Positions 26,159 to 35,810 are shown, numbered from the stretch's first letter. The stretch is 64,000 bases of DNA from Flavobacterium sp. TR2 (GCF_025252405.1 NZ_CP104307.1:4030001-4094000); one strand, 5' to 3'. The notes: generated by a model not told the origin, from the sequence alone. Program-made: numbers and translations.

Positions 26159-27124
26159 TTACATTTTGCCTTTTTTATTCAGTACTTCCAATTGTTTGTC
26201 TAAATATTGAGCAAATTCTTCTTTTGTTTTGATACCGTTTACTTCCTGTTCCCAAGCTCCTAAAAGGTAAAAAGTCACCGCTTTTGTAGTTGGTTTAAAA
26301 ATTAAAAGATAGTCTAAGTCTGTATCAGCAATATTTTCGACAGTACTAATTTCATAAAAAATTGCCATTCCTAACTTATCTGGAACCAAAGATTGTTCTC
26401 CGTAAGTTGCCAGATATGCCCATTTTTTGTTTTTGCTTTCTTTCTTAAGCAATTCAGCCGTTTTTTGTTTTACAATTCCAGTACAAATTCCTTTGATTGC
26501 TTGTGATGCTTTAATCGTGTGCTGCGTATACAACTGGTCTGGTTTAATGGTCAACTCTGAAACAAAGTCGATTTTGTCTGAAGCTGTTTTCCACCCATAA
26601 TAATTTACTTTTACCACAGATTCATTTGCTTTATTGGCTACTGTTGCAATGGTTGAATCAACTTCGCGAAAGTGTAATTTTTCGCTGTTTAAATAACGGT
26701 CGATAGAACCAATTCCAATTCCTTTTCCTGCTTTTAAGATATCTGCACCCCAGTCGCTCATTTCATGATACGAATCAAAACCGTCCTGTCCTACTTTTGG
26801 CAGAATATTTTCTGATGTTTTCTTTCCGAAGATGTCAATAGCATTTCTCCAGTCTAAATACAAGCGGTATCCAATTCTGTTGTTTTCCCATCCCGGCCCT
26901 TCATAACGAATGTCAAAAGAATGGTCAGTATGCTCAGGAGCCAGCTTTAATCGGTCCACATTTTTAAACACCGTACCGCCTTTATACTTTCTTCCTTCCC
27001 ATTTTCCGTCTGTTTTTGCAGATATTTCGGCATACGTTTTATTGGTTTTGATATCATATTTCTGCGCGTTTATGGCTGTTAGACCTGCGAAAAATAAAAC
27101 TGCTGTGGTGATTTTTGCTTTCAT
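26159..27124 (-). CDS. DUF4861 secreted protein in the pectin locus
   Basis: A 321-residue protein with a Sec signal (MKAKITTAVLFFAGLTAINAQ) followed by a DUF4861 domain: GRKYKGGTVFKNVDRLKLAPEHTDHSFDIRYEGPGWENNRIGYRLYLDWRNAIDIFGKK, SYHEMSDWGADILKAGKGIGIGSI, and FYLLGAWEQE near the end. The family has no well-known activity to me. Placement between an esterase and two GH105 enzymes, 13 bases after the esterase gene, suggests an accessory enzyme or binding protein for rhamnogalacturonan fragments. The conserved Trp, Glu, Asp and Arg residues would suit a sugar-binding or catalytic surface; this is inference. Confidence 0.85.
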   Translation of the reverse strand: MKAKITTAVLFFAGLTAINAQKYDIKTNKTYAEISAKTDGKWEGRKYKGGTVFKNVDRLKLAPEHTDHSFDIRYEGPGWENNRIGYRLYLDWRNAIDIFGKKTSENILPKVGQDGFDSYHEMSDWGADILKAGKGIGIGSIDRYLNSEKLHFREVDSTIATVANKANESVVKVNYYGWKTASDKIDFVSELTIKPDQLYTQHTIKASQAIKGICTGIVKQKTAELLKKESKNKKWAYLATYGEQSLVPDKLGMAIFYEISTVENIADTDLDYLLIFKPTTKAVTFYLLGAWEQEVNGIKTKEEFAQYLDKQLEVLNKKGKM

Positions 27125-27137
27125 TTGTATTCTAATA

Positions 27138-28076
27138 TTATTTAAAAATTTTATCTAAAAATCGTACGCTGTACGAAATTGTCTGTGTAAACCAAGGATC
27201 ATAAAACCAAAATGAATGAGGCGAATCTGGAATGGTCTGCACTTCATTATAGATTTTATATTTATTCAAAATCTGAATCATATCGTCTCTTCCTGCATGA
27301 AATCGCGGAATGCTGCTGCAGATATACAATATAGGCTGCGTATCTTTGCCTGTATGGCTCAGTGCCGAAGCATTTTGCCAATTCTCAGGCATCTCATCTG
27401 ATTTTCCTCCCAACCAAAATGCTGCCATATCGCCTTCTGACGATTCTGGATGTTTGAATGCCAAAACCCCATCTACATCTATTATGGCATGAACTTTTGA
27501 AGAAGAACGGCTTTTAAAATTTTTATCTTCAAAAAGCGGATTATTATGTGTTGTACCAATCAAAGCTGCCATTTGCCCTCCCGAGGAACAGCCTAAAACC
27601 GCAATTTTGTTTGGATCTACATTAAATTTCACTGCATTGTCTTTGATAAATTTTATTGCATTCTTTACATCGATAACTCCTGTCGGATATTTTGCTTCTA
27701 ATGATAATCTGTATTCGATCGCAAAACAAGAATAGCCTTTTGCTGCAATTGCTGCACCTAAAAACTGCATCTGATTTTTATTCCCCGATCTCCACCCTCC
27801 GCCATGAATCATAATTACGGCAGGATTTTTTTTCTTTTTGGTATTAACAAAAGCATCAAAATGCAGAACGCGATCTTGTTCTTGATTGTAAATTTGGTCG
27901 AATGCCTCTCTAACTTCTAAATTTGTTTTTACTTCTGGAATTGTAATAAACGGGTATTTCTTAATTAATTTAGCGTAAGTGCTTTTAATGGTATACGACG
28001 TGTCTACCTTGTACTGCTGGCTTTGCATTACAATTGCATTAAAAAACAACACTAAGATTAATTTAAATTTTCGCAT
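27138..28076 (-). CDS. Secreted alpha/beta hydrolase, carbohydrate-esterase-like
   Basis: A 312-residue secreted protein (signal MRKFKLILVLFFNAIVMQSQ) with the alpha/beta hydrolase oxyanion motif IMIHGGGWRSG, nucleophile elbow GCSSGGQMAAL, and catalytic His in SPHSFWFYDPW. The layout resembles BD-FAE/acetyl-xylan-esterase-like enzymes. In this locus it probably removes acetyl, methyl or feruloyl esters from pectin. It lies 100 bases downstream of susD and 13 bases upstream of the DUF4861 gene. Confidence 0.83.
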   Translation of the reverse strand: MRKFKLILVLFFNAIVMQSQQYKVDTSYTIKSTYAKLIKKYPFITIPEVKTNLEVREAFDQIYNQEQDRVLHFDAFVNTKKKKNPAVIMIHGGGWRSGNKNQMQFLGAAIAAKGYSCFAIEYRLSLEAKYPTGVIDVKNAIKFIKDNAVKFNVDPNKIAVLGCSSGGQMAALIGTTHNNPLFEDKNFKSRSSSKVHAIIDVDGVLAFKHPESSEGDMAAFWLGGKSDEMPENWQNASALSHTGKDTQPILYICSSIPRFHAGRDDMIQILNKYKIYNEVQTIPDSPHSFWFYDPWFTQTISYSVRFLDKIFK

Positions 28077-28176
28077 TTCTACTCTTTACTGTTTAGTTAA
28101 GAAAGGAGTTCGACCTATAGTCAAACTCCTTTTTAACTACTTCAAAAAACATAGTTCTCAAAAAACTAACCAATTA

Positions 28177-29850
28177 CTAATAACCAGGATTTTGAGGAAA
28201 ATCTTTATTTTGGTTTAAATCCAAAGCGGTTTGCGGTATTGGTCTTAAAATTTTAAGCTTGCCGTCAACACCCACAAAATTTGCTTCTTTAATTTTATAA
28301 TTATAAGCTGAAGCTCTCGCTACCAAAGTTCCTGTACGTTTAAGGTCAAACCAGCGTTTGTACTCGCCCAATAATTCTCTCCCTCTTTCGTCCAAAATAT
28401 AATCGATATTAAACTGAGCTAAAGTGGCATTGGCTACTCCCGCTCTCTTTCTTACTGCGTTTAAACGGTCTAATCCTGTTCCTGGGTTTCCTGCTTTTAA
28501 ATAAGCTTCTGCCGCAATTAAATACGTTTCTCCAAGTCTTGAAACAATAATGTCTCTTGTGCTTACTGGTCCTGTACTTGATGGAGTTGTTGGATCTGGA
28601 TCGTCAAATTTCTTAACTGGAATAGTATAACAGTCTAAGTTTTTAATTAGCGTATGCGCCGCAGAATATTCTCCCCAAGGATGATACACAAATGTTGCTG
28701 ATAATCTAGAAGCATTAGCGGTCATCCAAGCGGTTTTATCAGCAGGCGTAAACCATTTTGGTTCGTAAAAATGTCTCACTTTTAAAGAAGATGGGTTTGA
28801 ACTTCTGTAGTACGGATAGTATAAAATAGTTTTTGTAACTCCGTTTGTTGTTTCTGGCCCTTCGACAATTTCAGTCATAAAAGTCGCGTTCCATCTTGCA
28901 TCGCCTTTTTCGTATAGACCTAAAGCATAATCTGTCGGGCATAAATTGTAGCTTCTTAATGGCGCTCCTGTTTCTGCTCCTCCTAAATAAGAACTGAAAT
29001 AGTAAAACTGATTGTTACCCAATTTTGTCGGATCTGTACTTGTCGAAGCTTTGTCGTATTGTACAGAAAAAATGGTTTCTGCATTTAAATCGTTTCCTGG
29101 TTTAAACAATTGATCGAAAGCAAGTGCTAAAGTCTGGCCTGCAATTGCAGCATCTGCGTAAGTTGCAGCTTTTGAAAAATCATCAGCTTTACCAAAAGTT
29201 TCGTATCCTCTTGTTAAATACACTTTTGCCAATAAATCGTTTACAGCTCTTTTGTTTACTTTTCCAGATGTGCCGTATGCTGCAGTTCCAACATTAGCTA
29301 AGGCAAAATCCAAATCGGCTATGATTTGCGTGTATACTTCTTCTGCCGTATTTCTTGTAAAAAACAAAACTGGACTTGTAATATTCTCGCTTACAATGGG
29401 CACTCCTCCATAAGTCTGAACTAATAAAAAATAGGCATTTGCTCTAAGAAATCTAGCCTCGCCTACTAACGTGTTAAGATTTGAAGTCTGCTCTGTTACA
29501 GTAGAGTAATACACCGTTTTATTTACAGACTGAATCAGCTGATAGCAAGAATTATACAAATCGGCAACATTGTCTGAAGACGGAATTAAAAGCGCATATT
29601 GGCTTAAACCTGCTGGTTCTGGCGTTCTTCCTTCTGCATACATATCGGTTCCTGCTTCAAAAAGCCAAGGATTTCCTCCATAAATTCCTTTTAACCATGC
29701 ATAATTGGTATTCACTAGCAATTGAAAACCAGCCGCCGTTTTATAAGTCCCGTCTGCTGGAACATTTGACAAACTTTCCTCTTTTATATAATTACTGCAA
29801 GAACTTAATGTTCCTACAATGATTCCTAATAATATGATGAATTTTTTCAT
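28177..29850 (-). CDS. susD: SusD-family outer-membrane glycan-binding lipoprotein
   Basis: A 557-residue SusD/RagB protein with lipoprotein signal MKKFIILLGIIVGTLSSC (Cys 18). TPR-like helical segments (YQLIQSVNKTVYYS, VGEARFLRANAYFLLVQTYGGVPIV, AVNDLLAKVYLTRGY) and the C-terminal RLGETYLIAAEAYLKAG...LDERGRELLGEYKRWFDLKRTGTL block are typical. It forms the lid of the SusC transporter and binds the oligosaccharide. It starts 12 bases after the susC stop, in the same operon. The ligand is likely a pectin or rhamnogalacturonan fragment, judged by the neighbours. The symbol is a family name. Confidence 0.94.
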   Translation of the reverse strand: MKKFIILLGIIVGTLSSCSNYIKEESLSNVPADGTYKTAAGFQLLVNTNYAWLKGIYGGNPWLFEAGTDMYAEGRTPEPAGLSQYALLIPSSDNVADLYNSCYQLIQSVNKTVYYSTVTEQTSNLNTLVGEARFLRANAYFLLVQTYGGVPIVSENITSPVLFFTRNTAEEVYTQIIADLDFALANVGTAAYGTSGKVNKRAVNDLLAKVYLTRGYETFGKADDFSKAATYADAAIAGQTLALAFDQLFKPGNDLNAETIFSVQYDKASTSTDPTKLGNNQFYYFSSYLGGAETGAPLRSYNLCPTDYALGLYEKGDARWNATFMTEIVEGPETTNGVTKTILYYPYYRSSNPSSLKVRHFYEPKWFTPADKTAWMTANASRLSATFVYHPWGEYSAAHTLIKNLDCYTIPVKKFDDPDPTTPSSTGPVSTRDIIVSRLGETYLIAAEAYLKAGNPGTGLDRLNAVRKRAGVANATLAQFNIDYILDERGRELLGEYKRWFDLKRTGTLVARASAYNYKIKEANFVGVDGKLKILRPIPQTALDLNQNKDFPQNPGY

Positions 29851-29862
29851 TTGATATCTTTA

Positions 29863-32800
29863 TTAAAATTTAACACTTAATCCCAATTGTGTCGTCACAG
29901 AGGCTGGACGATTTACTCCGAAAGCAGCACCGGCCCATTCAGGATCGTATCCGTCAAAGTCTGTAAATACAAATGGGTCTAAAACATTCACATAAATCCT
30001 CAAATTACTGATTTTAAGTCTTTTCAATAATTCAGAATCCAATGTGTATCCTAAAGATATATTTTTAATTTTCACGTAAGATACGTCTCTGTAATACCCA
30101 AATAAAGAAGTCCAATATGCTCCAGCACCAGTCGCTACAGGTCCTGGTCTTGGGTGTTCGTTGTTTGCGTTAGCCGCAATTCCCGTTCCGTTTGTTGGAA
30201 TAAAGTAATCCATTGCCAATTTCTGACGTCCTCTATCGCTCACATCGGCAAAGTTTTGGTGGAATGTGCTCAAAACCGTTTGCCCTTGGCTTGTTAATAC
30301 CGAAAAATTGAAATCGAAATTGCCAACAGTTAATTTAGAATATAAACTTCCCTGCCAATCTGGATTTGCATTTCCGATTACGGTTCTATCATCTTGGTTG
30401 AATTTCCCATCATTATTCAAATCTTTTGGCCTAGCTTGTCCGGGAGCCATTCCGTAAGATGCTGCCTGTGCCGCTTCGCTTTCTTGCCAAACGCCATCAT
30501 AAACGTAGTTGTAGTTTGGATTTAATTCAGACCCTAAGATTAATTTGTTACCAATATCACTTACTTGATCCTGATTGTAAATTGACTCTAATTTGTTTAC
30601 GTTTTTAGTAAATGTAAAAGTGGTTTCCCAGTTTACATTTTTACTTTTAATGTTTTTAGTAGTCAATAATACTTCAACTCCTTTGTTGCTAACAGAACCA
30701 ACGTTGGCATAAGTGTTTTTCCAGCCTGTTTCTGATGGCAATTGCTGTTTGTAAATCAGTTTATCTGATAGTCTGTCGTAAACGTCTACTGTACCTGTAA
30801 TTCTGTTGTTCAAAAATCCGTAGTCAAGACCAAAGTTTAGCTCACGTGTTTTTTCCCAAGTCAAATTTTGATTTGCTAAATTTTCAGACTGCCATCCCGC
30901 AACTACATTAGCTCCATTGGCGTAAAAAGTCTGCTGGTTTAATAAAGCTTGAGAAGTATAAGGTGCAACGTTATCGTTTCCTGTATACCCTAAACTCGCA
31001 CGAAGTTTTAAATCAGAAACAACTGAGCTGTTTGCTAAGAAAGATTCTTTGCTAATTTTCCATCCTAAAGCTACAGAAGGGAAACTTTGCCATTTATTGC
31101 CTTCAGATAAAACAGAAGAACCATCCCATCTTGTAGAAGCCGTCAATAAGTATTTGTCTTTAAAAGTATAATTTAAACGAACTGCATAAGAACTTAATGT
31201 ATTCTTTTGATAGCCTGAACTTATGTTATAACTTGTCTGAACTCCAGATCCCATATTATTAGATCCAACGTCAAAAGGCTGATTGTTAGAATATAAATAA
31301 GATGTTTCATCAACATTTGAATACAAACTCTGCAATAATAAAACGCTAAAATCGTGTACTTCTTTAAACGTGTGTTTTAAGTCGATCTGGTTATCCCAAG
31401 TGTAATTAAAGTTGTTGAAGTTTTTTATTGATGCTGAGTTTTTTCCGTTTAAGGTTACACCCGCATTTGTTTGTGCAGTATAAGCCGCACTGGTAACTGT
31501 ATTTTCTATACCTCCTGCAAATGTTGTTTTAAACGAAAGCCATTTTAAAGGCTGGTATTGGAAGAAAACATTTCCAACGGTTTGCCATGTTTTTTCTGTC
31601 TGAGAAGAATTGGCAATTTCCATCAAAGGATTTACTGTACTTGTTTTATTAATTGCCCATGAACCGTCAGGATACGTTAATTTCCCCGGAAGGAAAAATA
31701 GCGTTCCCACTTTTTCATTTCCTTGTGCGTCAACCGCCCAAGGAGACATCAGCGGACTTAGTCTGAAAGCATCCTGCATGGCCAAATCACTTCCTAATTG
31801 CGTATCAATGCGAGCAATAGTAATGTTGGCGCCAGTTGTAAATTTATCGTTGATTTTGTGGTTTAACCCAAGTTTAAAAGAGTACTTATCAGTCGAATCA
31901 TTTTCGATAAGTCCTTCATCACTCTGAACACCGAATCCTAAGTTATAACTCAAACCAGAATCTGAACGCCCTGTAACATTTAAATAATTATTTTGAGTCA
32001 TACCAGGCTTAAGAACAGCATCTGTCCAGTCAAAATTATAACCGCTGTTAGCGCGAGAAACTAATAACGGACTCTGATTTCCTGCCAAAGCGGCTAATTG
32101 TGCAGGCGTTTGCGTCAGCGGTGTTGCGCTCATGTACGCTACCTGATGGAATTTCCACCATTCTTCACCGTTCATCATTTTTGGCATTCTAGCGGCAGTT
32201 TTATTACCGTAAGAAGTATCAAAAGTCACATTGATTCCAGATTTTACATTGGCGCCGCTTTTTGTAGTTACGATAATAACACCGCTTGCTCCTCTAGAAC
32301 CATAAATTGCAGCCGAAGAAGCATCTTTTAAAACGTCCATTCTAGAAATATCCTGCGGGTTCAAAAAGTCAATATTATCAACTGGCACGCCATCTACGAT
32401 ATATAATGGCGATGATCCAACTAAGGAGTTATTCCCTCTGATTACTACTTTGTACCCATCTCCCGCACGTCCTGATGCTGATGAAATCTGAACTCCCGGC
32501 GTGCTTCCTTGAATAGCCTCTAATGGACTTGTGGTATTTCTTTCTGTAATAGTCGCCGCACTGATTGTACTAACAGATCCTGTAAGGTCTGTCTTTTTTA
32601 CAGAACCGTATCCAACTACCACAACTTCTGTCAATGCGTTTGACTGTTCGGCTAAACTTACATTTATTTTGGTTTTTCCTGCAACACTTACTTCTTGTGT
32701 CTGGAATCCTAAATAGCTAATTATTAAAACAGCTTTACTGTTTGATACATTGATTTTAAAACTTCCTTCAAAATCTGTCGAAGTTCCGTTTTTAGTTCCC

Positions 32801-32964
32801 TTTTCATTAATGTTTACCCCTGGCAGCGACATACCCGTCGCATCGGTAATCTTCCCTTCAATTGTGGTTGTCTGTGCGTATATAGAACTGCACAGCAAAA
32901 AATTCAGGAAAAAGAAAAATACAAAGTACTTATCTTTTTTCTTAGATAATTGTTTAATACTCAT
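29863..32964 (-). CDS. susC: SusC-family TonB-dependent outer-membrane transporter
   Basis: A 1033-residue protein: signal peptide (to about residue 31), a carboxypeptidase-regulatory-like domain (TTIEGKITDATGMSLPGVNI...SYLGFQTQEV), a TonB-box-like EVVVVGYGSVKK, the plug (NTTSPLEAIQGSTPGVQISS...SPLYIVDGVPVDNIDFLNPQDI...ASSAAIYGSRGASGVIIVTTKSG) and a long barrel ending in a Phe (QLGLSVKF). No N-terminal STN domain is seen, so control through an anti-sigma factor is not expected. It imports oligosaccharides with SusD. It is 30 bases downstream of the GH28 gene stop, with no separate promoter visible. Confidence 0.95.
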   Translation of the reverse strand: MSIKQLSKKKDKYFVFFFFLNFLLCSSIYAQTTTIEGKITDATGMSLPGVNINEKGTKNGTSTDFEGSFKINVSNSKAVLIISYLGFQTQEVSVAGKTKINVSLAEQSNALTEVVVVGYGSVKKTDLTGSVSTISAATITERNTTSPLEAIQGSTPGVQISSASGRAGDGYKVVIRGNNSLVGSSPLYIVDGVPVDNIDFLNPQDISRMDVLKDASSAAIYGSRGASGVIIVTTKSGANVKSGINVTFDTSYGNKTAARMPKMMNGEEWWKFHQVAYMSATPLTQTPAQLAALAGNQSPLLVSRANSGYNFDWTDAVLKPGMTQNNYLNVTGRSDSGLSYNLGFGVQSDEGLIENDSTDKYSFKLGLNHKINDKFTTGANITIARIDTQLGSDLAMQDAFRLSPLMSPWAVDAQGNEKVGTLFFLPGKLTYPDGSWAINKTSTVNPLMEIANSSQTEKTWQTVGNVFFQYQPLKWLSFKTTFAGGIENTVTSAAYTAQTNAGVTLNGKNSASIKNFNNFNYTWDNQIDLKHTFKEVHDFSVLLLQSLYSNVDETSYLYSNNQPFDVGSNNMGSGVQTSYNISSGYQKNTLSSYAVRLNYTFKDKYLLTASTRWDGSSVLSEGNKWQSFPSVALGWKISKESFLANSSVVSDLKLRASLGYTGNDNVAPYTSQALLNQQTFYANGANVVAGWQSENLANQNLTWEKTRELNFGLDYGFLNNRITGTVDVYDRLSDKLIYKQQLPSETGWKNTYANVGSVSNKGVEVLLTTKNIKSKNVNWETTFTFTKNVNKLESIYNQDQVSDIGNKLILGSELNPNYNYVYDGVWQESEAAQAASYGMAPGQARPKDLNNDGKFNQDDRTVIGNANPDWQGSLYSKLTVGNFDFNFSVLTSQGQTVLSTFHQNFADVSDRGRQKLAMDYFIPTNGTGIAANANNEHPRPGPVATGAGAYWTSLFGYYRDVSYVKIKNISLGYTLDSELLKRLKISNLRIYVNVLDPFVFTDFDGYDPEWAGAAFGVNRPASVTTQLGLSVKF

Positions 32965-32994
32965 GTGGTTTAAAGTTTGGTTAATTGATAGTGT

Positions 32995-34434
32995 TTAGTT
33001 AGTAATAGATTCTACTTTTTTTTCATTGATGTAGGTATTTATAAAATTTATGTTTTTTACGTTTTTTAATAAATAGAGCGAGTCGACCTTTTCAATTTTT
33101 ACATTTTTCAACGTAATATTCTCGACAGGCGATTCGTTATAGCCTTCTGCCCAAACGCTGTATTTTCCGCCGTTTTTGACAGTCACATTTTCTAAACTTA
33201 CATTTCTGATGGTCGGGATAAAATTTCCTGTCTGCGATCCGTACACATTGTAAAACATATTCAATTTGAGGACACATTCTTTTACGGTTCCCACTTCAAG
33301 GTTTCGGACGTAGACATTTTCAATGATTCCACCTCTTTTCGAATTGGTTTTGATACGAATAGCACGATCCAAATTGGGACTATCCATCACGCAATTTTCT
33401 ACAAAAACATTATTTACTCCTGCAGAAATTTCGCTTCCAATTACAACACCGCCATGCCCATCAATCATTTTGCAGTTTTGCACAATTATATTTTTACTTG
33501 GTATGGCAACTCTTCTTCCGTCTCCGTCGCGTCCTGCTTTAATGGCAATGCAGTCGTCGCCTGTATTGAACGTGCAGTTTCTAATGACAATGTTTTGAGA
33601 ATATTCAGGATCGCAGCCATCATTGTTCGGGCCGTGACTGTTAATCGTCACCCCGTCAATAATCATGTTGTTTGTTTTTATAGGATGCAAAATCCAAAAC
33701 GGAGAATTGATGATTTTTACGTCTTTTACCAAAGCAGTATTGCATTCAAAAAACTCAATAAAGTTTGGCCTTAAGTAACGTCCGTCGCCAAAAACTCTTT
33801 CTGATACCGGTACTCCTTTTTCTGCCATATCAACCAAAACTTCACGGTTTGTCGGGTCATTCTGAGACGGAATTCCTTTTTTCCAACCGTAATTTTTTCC
33901 TCCAGACCAAATCCACCAATTTGTGCTGTCAGCCTGACCGTTTAGCGTTCCTTTTCCTGTAACTGCAATGTTGGTTTTGTTTTTTGCGTAAATAAGAGGA
34001 GAATAATTCATTAGTTCTGTTCCTTCCCAAGAAGTATGCACAATAGGATAGTCTTTCGGATTTAAACTAAAAAGAATCTCAGCATGATCTTCCAAATGCA
34101 GATTCACATTGCTTTCTAAATGAATGGCTCCTGTCAAATATTTTCCGTTTGGAACTAAAACTTTCCCGCCTCCATTTGCAGCACATTCTTGTATCGCCTT
34201 TTGGAAAGCGGAAGTGTTTAACGTTTTTCCGTCAGCAACAGCGCCAAAATCATTGATATTGTAAATTTTATCTGAGAAATGTGTTTGAGGTATGCTTTTA
34301 ACTACCAAATCCATTTTTTGCCATGGATTTTCTGAAGAAATAGCTGAAGAATGTCTTGCACATGATGGCATTAAAAGCCCTAAAACGGCTAGAAAAAGAA
34401 TCTTTTTTGTTGCGACTATCTTATTTGTAATCAT
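32995..34434 (-). CDS. GH28 polygalacturonase-type lipoprotein, first gene of the pectin operon
   Basis: A 479-residue enzyme with a lipoprotein signal (MITNKIVATKKILFLAVLGLLMPSC). GH28 residues are complete: PNNDGCDPEYSQ, TGDDCIAIKAGRDGDG, GHGGVVIGSEISAG, and RIKTNSKRGG. It would hydrolyse polygalacturonate or RG fragments at the cell surface or in the periplasm. I start at 34434, where the signal peptide begins; the ATG at 34464 adds ten residues. The operator palindrome and promoter at 34480-34525 lie just upstream, so this gene leads the transcript with susC and susD. It differs from the second GH28 (17919-19271) by having the canonical RIK motif. Confidence 0.92.
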   Translation of the reverse strand: MITNKIVATKKILFLAVLGLLMPSCARHSSAISSENPWQKMDLVVKSIPQTHFSDKIYNINDFGAVADGKTLNTSAFQKAIQECAANGGGKVLVPNGKYLTGAIHLESNVNLHLEDHAEILFSLNPKDYPIVHTSWEGTELMNYSPLIYAKNKTNIAVTGKGTLNGQADSTNWWIWSGGKNYGWKKGIPSQNDPTNREVLVDMAEKGVPVSERVFGDGRYLRPNFIEFFECNTALVKDVKIINSPFWILHPIKTNNMIIDGVTINSHGPNNDGCDPEYSQNIVIRNCTFNTGDDCIAIKAGRDGDGRRVAIPSKNIIVQNCKMIDGHGGVVIGSEISAGVNNVFVENCVMDSPNLDRAIRIKTNSKRGGIIENVYVRNLEVGTVKECVLKLNMFYNVYGSQTGNFIPTIRNVSLENVTVKNGGKYSVWAEGYNESPVENITLKNVKIEKVDSLYLLKNVKNINFINTYINEKKVESITN

Positions 34435-34479
34435 TTGCACAGATTTTTCTTGTTTGAATATCAAAAACTTCAGGTTTTA

Positions 34480-34493
34480 TGTAATCGATTACA
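34480..34493. promoter_or_regulatory. Predicted LacI operator at the GH28-susCD promoter
   Basis: TGTAATCGATTACA, a perfect 14-bp palindrome with the central CG step typical of LacI-family sites. It lies directly downstream of the predicted -7 box (34494-34501, minus strand), over the expected start of transcription, and 46 bases before the ATG. Confidence 0.8.
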
Positions 34494-34525
34494 CGAAAGT
34501 AGAAAAATTGTTCTAAGACACCAAA
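34494..34525 (-). promoter_or_regulatory. Predicted promoter of the pectin operon
   Basis: On the minus strand TTTG (34522-34525), 20-base spacer, TACTTTCG (34494-34501), one mismatch to TAnnTTTG. It abuts the operator at 34480-34493. Confidence 0.65.
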
Positions 34526-34643
34526 TTAATTTAGAAAAAAATTATATATTTAATTTTTATTACAAAATTTAATTACATTTAATGCAAAAAATTAGATAAT
34601 TTATTATCATTGTAGAATCTAAAACGTTTGAATTTTTAAATAC

Positions 34644-34657
34644 GGTAATCGATAACA
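34644..34657. promoter_or_regulatory. Predicted LacI operator upstream of the lacI gene
   Basis: GGTAATCGATAACA matches 12 of 14 positions of the perfect operator at 34480. It lies 27 bases upstream of the lacI -7 box TACTTTTG (34685-34692), consistent with self-control. Confidence 0.6.
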
Positions 34658-34684
34658 ATTTTTATTACATAATGAAAAAAAATG

Positions 34685-34692
34685 TACTTTTG
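34685..34692 (+). promoter_or_regulatory. -7 box of the lacI gene
   Basis: TACTTTTG fits TAnnTTTG and lies 29 bases before the ATG at 34722. A -33 TTTG at the expected distance is not clear. Confidence 0.55.
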
Positions 34693-34721
34693 TCTAAAAT
34701 AATCCGAAAAACTTTTTTTGA

Positions 34722-35750
34722 ATGAGTGAAAAAGTAACTATTTACGATATTGCTGAAAAATTAAACATCACGGCTGCGACAGTTTCTAGAGCGTTAAACA
34801 ACAATCCTAAAATAAAGGAAGCGACGCGCGAGTTGGTTATAAGGACTGCTGCTGAAATGAACTATAAGCAAAATAAATTGGCGCTTGCTTTGAAGAGTGG
34901 CCGAAGTAATAATATCGGAGTTATTGTGCCGCGTATTGACAGTAACTTTTTCGCCTCAGTCATTCGAGGAATTGAAGAAGAGCTTTATCCTCACGGTTAT
35001 CAGGTTATTATCTGCCAAACTCACGAAAGCATTAAAAGAGAAAACGAAAATCTTCACACGCTTGTAGATGCACAAGTTGACGGCATTATGATGTCTGTAA
35101 CGGGTATCTCAGATGAGAACGACAGCGCTTTCAGAAATGTACTGGAGAAAAATGTACCGCTGATCTTTTTTGATAGAAGCAAACACATTGATGGCGTAAG
35201 TTCTGTCACTATCAATGACTTTAAAGGCGGTTATTTAGCTACAAAACATTTAATAGATGAAGGCTGCAGAAATATTGCTCATTTCTCTGGAGACCAATCG
35301 TTAGACATCTTCAAAAACAGGTTTTTAGGATACAAACAGGCGTTATTAGACAACGGATTTACTTTTAACGAAGATTATGTTGTTTTTACCAAAAGTAGCG
35401 TAGACGCTGGTAAAGAAGCAGTTGACAAACTTTTGCAATTGCCAACTCCTCCAGACGCTATTTTTTCTTCGAGTGATTTTGCTGCATTGGGCGCAATACA
35501 AGAATTAAAAGAAAGAAATATCAGCATTCCGAGTGAGTTTTGTGTCGCGGGTTTCAGTAACGAGCCTTTTACTAAATTCATGGAATTATCTATTACATCT
35601 GTAGACCAGTCACCGCTTGAAATGGGAAGAATGTCTGCACGTGTTTTCTTAGAACAGGTTGACAAAACAGATACGATTAAAATTGAAAAAAAGGTCGTGC
35701 TTGCACCAGAATTGCATATTCGTAAATCTTCTACGAGAACAAATTTTTAA
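34722..35750 (+). CDS. LacI-family transcriptional regulator of pectin/uronate genes
   Basis: A 342-residue LacI/GalR protein: N-terminal helix-turn-helix and hinge VTIYDIAEKLNITAATVSRALNNNPKIKEATRELV...ALALKSGRS, then a periplasmic-binding-like sensor domain (NNIGVIVPRIDSNFFASVIRGIEEELYPHGYQVIICQT; FCVAGFSNEPFTKFMELSITSVDQSPLEMG). It lies between the pectin enzyme operon and the uronate pathway genes. Three near-identical operators (34480, 44376, 46026) and one weaker (34644) make it the likely repressor of both blocks. The inducer is probably an uronate pathway intermediate; sequence does not say which. A terminator follows at 35777-35805. Confidence 0.9.
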   Translation: MSEKVTIYDIAEKLNITAATVSRALNNNPKIKEATRELVIRTAAEMNYKQNKLALALKSGRSNNIGVIVPRIDSNFFASVIRGIEEELYPHGYQVIICQTHESIKRENENLHTLVDAQVDGIMMSVTGISDENDSAFRNVLEKNVPLIFFDRSKHIDGVSSVTINDFKGGYLATKHLIDEGCRNIAHFSGDQSLDIFKNRFLGYKQALLDNGFTFNEDYVVFTKSSVDAGKEAVDKLLQLPTPPDAIFSSSDFAALGAIQELKERNISIPSEFCVAGFSNEPFTKFMELSITSVDQSPLEMGRMSARVFLEQVDKTDTIKIEKKVVLAPELHIRKSSTRTNF

Positions 35751-35776
35751 TTTTTTTTTCACCATATAAGTTATAT

Positions 35777-35805
35777 AAGCTCATTTTAGAATGGGCTTTT
35801 TTTTT
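35777..35805 (+). terminator. Terminator of the lacI gene
   Basis: AGCTCATT (35778-35785) pairs with AATGGGCT (35790-35797, one G-U) and is followed by nine T, 27 bases after the stop. Confidence 0.8.
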
Positions 35806-35810
35806 ATGCA

